Assembly: GCA_027371665.1 (NCBI GenBank)
Contig: DAHXMP010000080.1
Span: 1-10,612, forward strand
Direction of reading: 5' to 3'
From: Bacteroidota bacterium
GTDB lineage: Bacteria > Bacteroidota > Ignavibacteria > Kapaibacteriales > UBA2268
Length of the DNA stretch: 10,612 nucleotides
Shown: positions 4,991 through 10,612 of the stretch, piece after piece
Numbering within the stretch: the stretch's first letter is position 1
How the letters are laid out: each line of letters begins with the position of its first letter
Position numbers and translations under genes: made by a program
The notes under the pieces: model-generated
Databases searched by the model: none
Told to the model about the DNA's origin: nothing
What the model saw: the letters and a program-made list of their open reading frames with translations, nothing else

Positions 4991-7900
4991 TTATTCAACG
5001 GGTAAACTTTCACCCGTACTGCTTTTCAATTGTACCTGCTTCTTTCTTCGTGATGCAAAATAATATAATGCCGGAATAATCCAAAGTGTTAAAATTGTTG
5101 CCACAACTAATCCACCTATACTGACTATACCAAGAGGTGTTCTCATTTCCTTACCCGATGAGCCGATGCCGAGTGCCATTGGGAGCATTCCCATGATTAA
5201 GGCAAGTGCAGACATTATCTGTGGCTTCATCTTAATCGGTGCCCCTTCGATAAGAGCATCTTTGACGCTGAGGCCTTCCTCTCGCCGCAACTGATTGACA
5301 AAATCCAGCATTAATATAGCATTATTAACAACAATTCCAATGAGCATAATTATACCCATAAGAGAAGTCAGGCCCAGGTTTGTTCCAGTGAAATAAGATG
5401 CCATGACTACACCAATCAAAGCAAGGGGAAGTGTAACCATAATGTATAGCGGTTGTATGAAGCTTTCTAGCATAGCAGCCATAAGCATATACGTGAGAAT
5501 AGAAGCAAGAATAAATGCAAATAACATATCGGCAAACATCTCGTTCATCATTTTTGTGTTGCCGCCCCATTTGAAACTATAGCCCGAAGGAAGCTTTATG
5601 TCCTGCAAACGTTTATCAACTGCATTTGTTACGTTTCCCAATGGTACGTTTGCAGCATTAGAACCTGTGAACATTATCGCAGAGAATTTATCCCTTCGAA
5701 GAATCCTGGTATAACCCGTAGTAAATTTGATTTGAGCTAATTCGGCAAGCCTGTAAGTTCCCATCGGCGAAACGATTGGAATATTTCCGATTTTTTCGGG
5801 TGAATCAACAGAACTGTCGGCAAGCGTAACTGTTATATCATATTCATTGCCGCTCTCGCGGTATTTGGATGACTGTAAACCTTCGACAGCAGCACGAAGC
5901 GTGAGTGCTAGGTCCGTAATCGTGAGGCCTGTTTCATTAAGTTTCACCCTGTCGGGATAAACTGTTATTTCCGGTTTGCCTGCCCTTGAGCTTTGGTCTA
6001 AGTTTATTAAGCCGGGAGTATCCTGAATTTTTTTCATCACTACATTTTTCAATTCATCGAGTTTGTCAACATCCTGCCCGAGCAGGTAAAATGTAATTGG
6101 AGCTGTGCCTTCTCCCATTTGAGCAGCAACATCAACCTTGATTCTTGCATTCGGAATATCTGCGAGTTCTTTGACAAAAATCGAAATCATATCGAGCAAA
6201 CCTATTTTACGAAGGGATACATCCACGAGACGCACATCCATTCTTGCCATATTTGTACCTACATCTATATTGCTCTTTTGGCCGAGATTGGTTATCATGT
6301 ATTCGACTTCCGGATGCTTTTTAATTCTGTTTTCAATTTCTCTAAGTGTTCTTGCAGTGGCATCGAGATTGTAGCCTTCAGGCAATTCAACTTCTATATT
6401 TATATTCCCGTTGTCGAGTGTCGGCATAAACTCGGAACCGAGCTTTGAGCCGTAAAATCCCATCGTGCCGATGAAAACAAGGAATGTAATTAATAATAAA
6501 ACGAAACTCACAAGCTTATTTTTTAGAATTAACCGGAGTGAGCTTCTGTAAATATCTACAAGTCTGCCTTCAGCCTTTTCGAATATCGCGGCTATTTTCC
6601 CCCTTTTTATTGTCTTAGGCAACACAAGTGAAGCAAGCATTGGTGTTAAAGTAAATGAATATAACAATGAGAACAATGTAGCAAAGGTCGCAGATAAAGC
6701 AAGTTCCCTGAGAAACCTCCCTACGATAGAAGTCATGTTCAGAATCGGGAGGAACACGACTAAGTTTGTAAGTGTTGAAGCAAGAACGGCAATCATCACT
6801 TCGGATGTCCCTTTATATGCCGCCTGCTTGTTTGTTTCTCCCATGGATTTGTACCGGAATATATTTTCGATTACAACTATCGAATTGGCAACTAATACAC
6901 CTATGGTTACAGATAAGCCCATCAGCGTCATCATATTCAGTGTCAGTCCCCAAGCTTTTAGAAGGAAGAATGTAGAGATTAAGGAACCGGGCATTGATAA
7001 AGCAACGATAATTGTCGAACGAAAATCATACAGGAAGAAAAACAGAACCAGGGAAGTTATAATGACACCCATCTCAAGGTTGCCCATCGTATCGCTTACA
7101 CTGCTCTCAACAAACGATGATTCGTCGTTGACTATTTCCAGTTTACATCCTTTCGGCAACGTCTTTATTATTTCAGGTATTGCCGCTCTTACGGCTTCGG
7201 CTACCTTAACCACGTTTCCGTCCGGTGCCTTAACTATTCCAAGCCGGACTACGTTTTCATTTCGGTAATTATTTTTAAGGTTAAAATAAACAGCTCTCTG
7301 TCTTACATCTTTTCCTGCATCTTCGACATCTGCTATTTGACCAAGTTTTTTTGGACCATAAGGAGTTGGCACCTGAAGTTCTTTTAACTCTTTCGGGCTT
7401 GTATATTCTCCTTTTAGCCTGACAGTGTATTCCTGGTCTTTGATTTTAAAATACCCCCCAGGGATATCCATGTTATTCAGTCTTAAAATTTGTATCAGTT
7501 GAGGAAGTGATATGGAATTTTCGAAAGCCACCCGATTATTCATAACAACTCTTATTTCTCTTTCCTGTCCGCCTGTGATATTAACTTTGGCTACTCCTGC
7601 AATCTGCGAGAATCTGTCTTTCAGGGTTTTGTCCGCTATTTCGTATAGCTGTCGTGAATCTCCGGTTCCGCTCAAAACAACATCTACAATTGGAATAGCG
7701 TTAAAATCAACCTTCTGAATTATTGGCTTTTTTGCATCTGTCGGCAGGTCATTGATGATTTCATCAACTTTGTCTTTAACTTCCTGGTTTGCAATGTTTA
7801 CATCTTTGCTTAATTTAAATTCAATCATTACTATTGACATGCCGTCAAGGGAGTATGACTCGATTCTTTCAATCTGGCTGACCGTTGCAACGGCATCCTC

Positions 7901-8101
7901 GATTTTCTTACTGACTAACGTCTCTACTTCTTTTGGGCCCGCTCCCGGATATATTGTAACAACAGTTACATATGGTATTTCCACATCCGGGAACAGATTA
8001 AGGTTCAAAGTAAAATAAGCCAGGCCTCCGAAGATTATAAAGACGAGTAAAATGATTGTGGTCAATACCGGCCTGTTTATTGATATTTTAGCAATTTGCA
8101 T
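4991..8101 (-). CDS. RND-family (HAE1-type) efflux pump, inner-membrane subunit
   Basis: At 1036 aa it has the standard length of AcrB-type pumps. Twelve membrane segments can be placed at about 12-32, 342-360, 362-382, 388-412, 434-456, 466-491, 530-549, 857-876, 884-904, 911-935, 962-982 and 991-1015, with two large periplasmic loops (about 33-341 and 550-856). Hallmarks include NLFPDVEIPYV (35-45), YPGAG (51-55), FMPTLDNG (558-565) and SLMGIIMLIGIVVNNAIL (913-930). The pump should act as a trimer with the adaptor and outer-membrane genes upstream to expel hydrophobic compounds; the substrate is unknown. Oddly, TM4 reads GVLVANSIVVIENI, so the paired Asp of AcrB (407/408) is Ala405-Asn406. 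In TM10 Lys940 is Asn926, in TM11 Arg971 is Lys957 and Thr978 is Ser964. The gene looks intact, so this is a variant coupling site rather than decay. It starts 46 bases after the adaptor stop. Confidence 0.96.
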   Translation of the reverse strand: MQIAKISINRPVLTTIILLVFIIFGGLAYFTLNLNLFPDVEIPYVTVVTIYPGAGPKEVETLVSKKIEDAVATVSQIERIESYSLDGMSIVMIEFKLSKDVNIANQEVKDKVDEIINDLPTDAKKPIIQKVDFNAIPIVDVVLSGTGDSRQLYEIADKTLKDRFSQIAGVAKVNITGGQEREIRVVMNNRVAFENSISLPQLIQILRLNNMDIPGGYFKIKDQEYTVRLKGEYTSPKELKELQVPTPYGPKKLGQIADVEDAGKDVRQRAVYFNLKNNYRNENVVRLGIVKAPDGNVVKVAEAVRAAIPEIIKTLPKGCKLEIVNDESSFVESSVSDTMGNLEMGVIITSLVLFFFLYDFRSTIIVALSMPGSLISTFFLLKAWGLTLNMMTLMGLSVTIGVLVANSIVVIENIFRYKSMGETNKQAAYKGTSEVMIAVLASTLTNLVVFLPILNMTSIVGRFLRELALSATFATLFSLLYSFTLTPMLASLVLPKTIKRGKIAAIFEKAEGRLVDIYRSSLRLILKNKLVSFVLLLITFLVFIGTMGFYGSKLGSEFMPTLDNGNINIEVELPEGYNLDATARTLREIENRIKKHPEVEYMITNLGQKSNIDVGTNMARMDVRLVDVSLRKIGLLDMISIFVKELADIPNARIKVDVAAQMGEGTAPITFYLLGQDVDKLDELKNVVMKKIQDTPGLINLDQSSRAGKPEITVYPDRVKLNETGLTITDLALTLRAAVEGLQSSKYRESGNEYDITVTLADSSVDSPEKIGNIPIVSPMGTYRLAELAQIKFTTGYTRILRRDKFSAIMFTGSNAANVPLGNVTNAVDKRLQDIKLPSGYSFKWGGNTKMMNEMFADMLFAFILASILTYMLMAAMLESFIQPLYIMVTLPLALIGVVMASYFTGTNLGLTSLMGIIMLIGIVVNNAILMLDFVNQLRREEGLSVKDALIEGAPIKMKPQIMSALALIMGMLPMALGIGSSGKEMRTPLGIVSIGGLVVATILTLWIIPALYYFASRRKKQVQLKSSTGESLPVE

Positions 8102-8147
8102 ATTGTTCTTTCTCTGATTAATTTAATTTAAATATTCATTCCGATAT

Positions 8148-9197
8148 TTATTGAATAATATTAACTTTACCGCCGTCTTTGATAAGGGTTTCTCCTTCGG
8201 TAATTAATTTATCACCTTCGGTTAAGCCGCTAAGAATCTCAACTGATATATCTGTTTCTTTTCCTGTTTCTACTATTCTTTTTTCAGCCTTGCCGTTATT
8301 TTCAACAAATACATATTTTTCAGCCCCATTTGTAATTATCAAATTCCTGGGCAATACAATTGCATTCTTTTGTGTATAGGTAATGATATTTACATTAACC
8401 GTGATCCCGCTTTTAAGTTCTTTTCTGGGATTCGGAAACTGTACTTCTACTCCGAATGCTTTAGTCCTGTCATCCATTGCAAGAGAAATTTGTGTTACTT
8501 TACCCTTATATTCTTTCCCGTTCAAAACTATAGTAGCCGTCATACCCATTTTCAACTGGTTCACTTCGCTTTCCGAAACCCAGAGCTTTGCTAACATTGT
8601 TTGTAATTTTGCTACGGTAAAAAGATTTGCATCTCTTCTTACATCATCACCAACCTTTACAGGCATTTCTACTATTGTTCCGCTTATAGGAGCTTCGACA
8701 TAAATCATTTGCTTAAGTGACTCGAAATTTCTTTTCGCTACGATATATTGTGTCTCGGCATTATCGTAATTTTGCTGGGATGTTTCACCTGCTTTCAATA
8801 GAGCCTGCATACGTTTGTAAAGCTTCTCCGCATTTTCATATCCGGCTTTTGCTTGTGCAAACTGAAGAGTAGGATTATCCGACGGAAAAGTAACGATAAC
8901 TTTTCCTTGTGAAACATTTTGCCCGACTTTTGCTTTAATACCGACAACTTTGTCAGCAACCATTGAAAGCTTCGTTGATTCCTCGATGCCGGATAGATTT
9001 GCAAAAAAACTAAGTTGTTTCACAAAATCGGATGTTTTAACTGTTTCAATTCTTACCGGCACGCCTTCCTCTTTTTGGAGCACTTCCATGCTCTTGGAAG
9101 GCTCTTTCTTTTCCCTTGTACAGCCAATGAATAGGGTAGCAGTAATAAGGGAGGATATGATTAGCAAGCTTAAATACTGTTTCTTTCTTAATAACAT
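8148..9197 (-). CDS. RND efflux periplasmic adaptor (membrane-fusion protein), lipoprotein
   Basis: This AcrA/HlyD-type adaptor links the RND pump to the outer-membrane duct. The preferred start is ATG at 9197 (349 aa), because TAGGAGA lies 9 bases upstream; a TTG at 9242 in the same frame would add 15 charged residues before the signal peptide. The N-terminus is a lipoprotein signal with Arg/Lys, a hydrophobic core (8-24) and LFIGC, so Cys26 is the likely lipidated residue; Phe at -3 is slightly unusual. In order follow the first lipoyl half (about 83-105, with VGQNVSQG), a short alpha-hairpin (about 109-163), the second lipoyl half with EAPISGTIVEMPVKVGDDV (168-186), a beta-barrel (about 200-275), and a membrane-proximal domain ending TEGDKLITEGETLIKDGGKV. 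It lies 47 bases after the tolC-type gene and 46 bases before the pump gene, as expected for one operon. Confidence 0.95.
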   Translation of the reverse strand: MLLRKKQYLSLLIISSLITATLFIGCTREKKEPSKSMEVLQKEEGVPVRIETVKTSDFVKQLSFFANLSGIEESTKLSMVADKVVGIKAKVGQNVSQGKVIVTFPSDNPTLQFAQAKAGYENAEKLYKRMQALLKAGETSQQNYDNAETQYIVAKRNFESLKQMIYVEAPISGTIVEMPVKVGDDVRRDANLFTVAKLQTMLAKLWVSESEVNQLKMGMTATIVLNGKEYKGKVTQISLAMDDRTKAFGVEVQFPNPRKELKSGITVNVNIITYTQKNAIVLPRNLIITNGAEKYVFVENNGKAEKRIVETGKETDISVEILSGLTEGDKLITEGETLIKDGGKVNIIQ

Positions 9198-9206
9198 CGT
9201 TGAAAT

Positions 9207-9213
9207 TCTCCTA
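9207..9213 (-). promoter_or_regulatory. Ribosome binding site of the adaptor gene
   Basis: The minus strand reads TAGGAGA, 9 bases before the ATG at 9197. It decides the start in favour of this ATG over the TTG at 9242, which would lie only 2 bases after the preceding stop codon and lacks such a site. Confidence 0.65.
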
Positions 9214-9244
9214 TAATATTTATTATTTTTTATTTTTTTCAATT

Positions 9245-10612
9245 TTAATTCAGTTTAATATATTTTTCATCTAACTTTCCGAGATACTGTTCAAGCTCAA
9301 ATTTTGCAAGCATATAATCATACTCGGATTGAAGCATATTAACTTTTGCCTGCCTCAGAGCCATATCCGAATTTTGAATTTCAAGCTGGTTCCCTGTTCC
9401 TTCCTTATACCTGACCTGCGAAATCTGGTATGCTTTTTCTGCAAGTGTTACATTTCGCTGTTGTGCCTCGATGTTGCTTTTCACTCTTTCCAGGTCTTCG
9501 ATTTTTGTTTTTATTTGCATTATGATAACATCCTTCAACTGCATAAACTGTTCCTCTGTCTGCCTTGCAGTTATTTTTGCCTGCTGTTCTTTGTGAGAAG
9601 TCCTTAATCCGTCGAAGAGATTTATGGAAAAATTTAATCCCACCATTGACATTGTATAATTCTGAAATTTGAAATTGTCGGCTGCTCCGGCTCTCGTATA
9701 ATTGCCGAATGCCGCGACAGTAGGCCAGTAATTAGCTCTTTCCAAATCCACGAATGCTTCGTCAACCTGTTGTTTAAGTTTTAAAGTTTTTATGTCGGGA
9801 TTGTTATCTATAGCCTCGGCAATTGTTTCGGTTTGGTTCGGCAGTTCTTCATCCTTGTATGCAATATCGCCTTCGACGTCAATCGTATCCCTTGCATCAA
9901 TCCCAAGCACTATTTTCAAACCGTCTTTTGTCTGCTTGTAAGTATTTTCCATCTGCAATTCCACAGGCCTGAGATTTTCAACCCTGACCTCTGCCTGTAA
10001 GGCATCATACTCCGAAACGAGTCCCTGTGCATTGAGTGCCTTTACATTTTTTAAATTGTCTTCGGCATTATTAAGGCTCTCTTTGGTTATATCGAGAAGT
10101 TTTTTGGTGAGAATAACTCCGTAAAATGCTTTTTTAACATTAAGCACGGTCTTTGAAGCCGTTGCTTTTAACGATTCTCTTGCGAGATTCAGGTATTTCT
10201 TCGATGAACCGATTCCTGTTATGACGGCAGAATTAAAAAGTATCTGTGAAACGGTTACCTGTGCCTGGTAATTATTATACAACGAAAAAGATAATAATGA
10301 ATATCCCACAGGCAGAAATTTCGAGTTATCTCTGGGTATTATGTTCTCTTTGAAGAGTATGTCATAAGTAGCATTAGTCAACATCGCCTGGAAATCCGGG
10401 AATGGCATAACCATTTTATCTATATATCGTGAATAACTCGCCGATAAGTCAATGTTTGGCATCGCAAATCCATATGCCTCGCTGACTGCTTCATCGGCTT
10501 TGTGTACATTAAGTAAAGCAATTTTTGTGTCATGGTTATTCTCGATTGCAATTTTAATCGCATCGTCAAGAGTCAATACTTTAACCTGTGGAATTGCAGA
10601 TGGAAAATACTT
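9245..10612 (-). CDS. TolC-family outer-membrane efflux protein, 5' end off the window
   Basis: The frame is open to the last base, giving 455 visible residues; the start and most of any signal peptide are outside. The first ATG-like position inside the window is only a TTG, so the gene should not be taken to start there. The mature protein seems to begin near the edge: a Pro/Ala-rich stretch is followed by VKVLTLDDAIKIAIENN, the usual opening of outer-membrane efflux proteins. Two OEP repeats follow. The first includes NVKALNAQGLVSEYDALQAE, the second RYKEGTGNQLEIQNSD and a long coiled-coil helix ending FELEQYLGKLD. Such proteins form a trimeric beta-barrel and alpha-helical tunnel through which the RND pump discharges. 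As first visible gene of the tolC-adaptor-pump operon, its promoter lies beyond the window, and any local TetR/MarR-type regulator would too. Confidence 0.94.
   Translation of the reverse strand, partial: KYFPSAIPQVKVLTLDDAIKIAIENNHDTKIALLNVHKADEAVSEAYGFAMPNIDLSASYSRYIDKMVMPFPDFQAMLTNATYDILFKENIIPRDNSKFLPVGYSLLSFSLYNNYQAQVTVSQILFNSAVITGIGSSKKYLNLARESLKATASKTVLNVKKAFYGVILTKKLLDITKESLNNAEDNLKNVKALNAQGLVSEYDALQAEVRVENLRPVELQMENTYKQTKDGLKIVLGIDARDTIDVEGDIAYKDEELPNQTETIAEAIDNNPDIKTLKLKQQVDEAFVDLERANYWPTVAAFGNYTRAGAADNFKFQNYTMSMVGLNFSINLFDGLRTSHKEQQAKITARQTEEQFMQLKDVIIMQIKTKIEDLERVKSNIEAQQRNVTLAEKAYQISQVRYKEGTGNQLEIQNSDMALRQAKVNMLQSEYDYMLAKFELEQYLGKLDEKYIKLN

Noticed and set aside
6735..7268. A 177-codon plus-strand open frame
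   Set aside because: It lies fully inside the RND pump gene on the opposite strand, its product is low-complexity Ser/Thr/Ile-rich, and it matches no family; it is a shadow frame.
9198..9242. Longer adaptor protein starting at TTG 9242
   Set aside because: It would start 2 bases after the previous stop, has no ribosome site, and would put 15 charged residues before a normal lipoprotein signal; the ATG at 9197 has a good ribosome site.
9245..10576. TolC-type gene taken as complete from a TTG at 10576
   Set aside because: The frame stays open to the window edge and no signal peptide is present, so the true start lies outside.
1..10612. A previously undescribed multigene system, CRISPR array, prophage or integrated element
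   Set aside because: Both strands were read; apart from the hepT fragment and short repeats the content is housekeeping genes, one lipoprotein, an efflux operon and a crotonase-family gene. No repeat-spacer array, recombinase, transposase or phage gene was seen.

Overview
The window looks like ordinary chromosomal DNA from an AT-rich Gram-negative bacterium, probably of the Bacteroidota/Ignavibacteriota (FCB) group. That placement is inferred from three things: lipoprotein-rich envelope genes, weak Bacteroidetes-style promoter matches, and short intergenic repeats of a kind I recall from those genomes. Nothing in the window fixes the taxonomy. Shine-Dalgarno sites are clear before some genes and absent before others.

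Layout. (1) Bases 1-252, plus strand: the 3' end of a HepT-like (DUF86) toxin/ribonuclease gene. Its usual nucleotidyltransferase antitoxin would lie outside the window. (2) Bases 274-2650, minus strand: a compact run of three housekeeping genes, in order of transcription a methionine/kynurenine-type aminotransferase (YbdL-like), tadA (tRNA A34-to-inosine deaminase) and rsmI (16S rRNA C1402 2'-O-methyltransferase). tadA and rsmI are one base apart. (3) Bases 2651-2797: a divergent intergenic region with a possible promoter for the aminotransferase run and an inverted repeat upstream of the next gene. (4) Bases 2798-3997, plus strand: a lone lipoprotein with beta-propeller-like (TolB/PD40-type) features and no assigned function. 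(5) Bases 3998-4151: a convergent intergenic region with a small repeat bounded by terminal inverted repeats. (6) Bases 4152-10612, minus strand: a tripartite RND efflux operon in the order tolC-type outer-membrane factor (5' end off the window), lipoprotein membrane-fusion protein, HAE1-type RND pump. A divergent crotonase-family gene follows, after a strong hairpin.

The efflux genes would form one envelope-spanning pump: the RND trimer in the inner membrane, the lipid-anchored adaptor in the periplasm and the TolC-like duct in the outer membrane. Two proteins depart from their family's catalytic pattern. The RND pump lacks the paired Asp of TM4 and the TM10 Lys of the classical AcrB proton relay. 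The crotonase lacks both catalytic Glu residues and the oxyanion-hole Gly of enoyl-CoA hydratase.

I found no CRISPR array, tRNA, rRNA, insertion sequence, phage gene or clearly new multigene system. No gene-free stretch exceeds about 155 bases.
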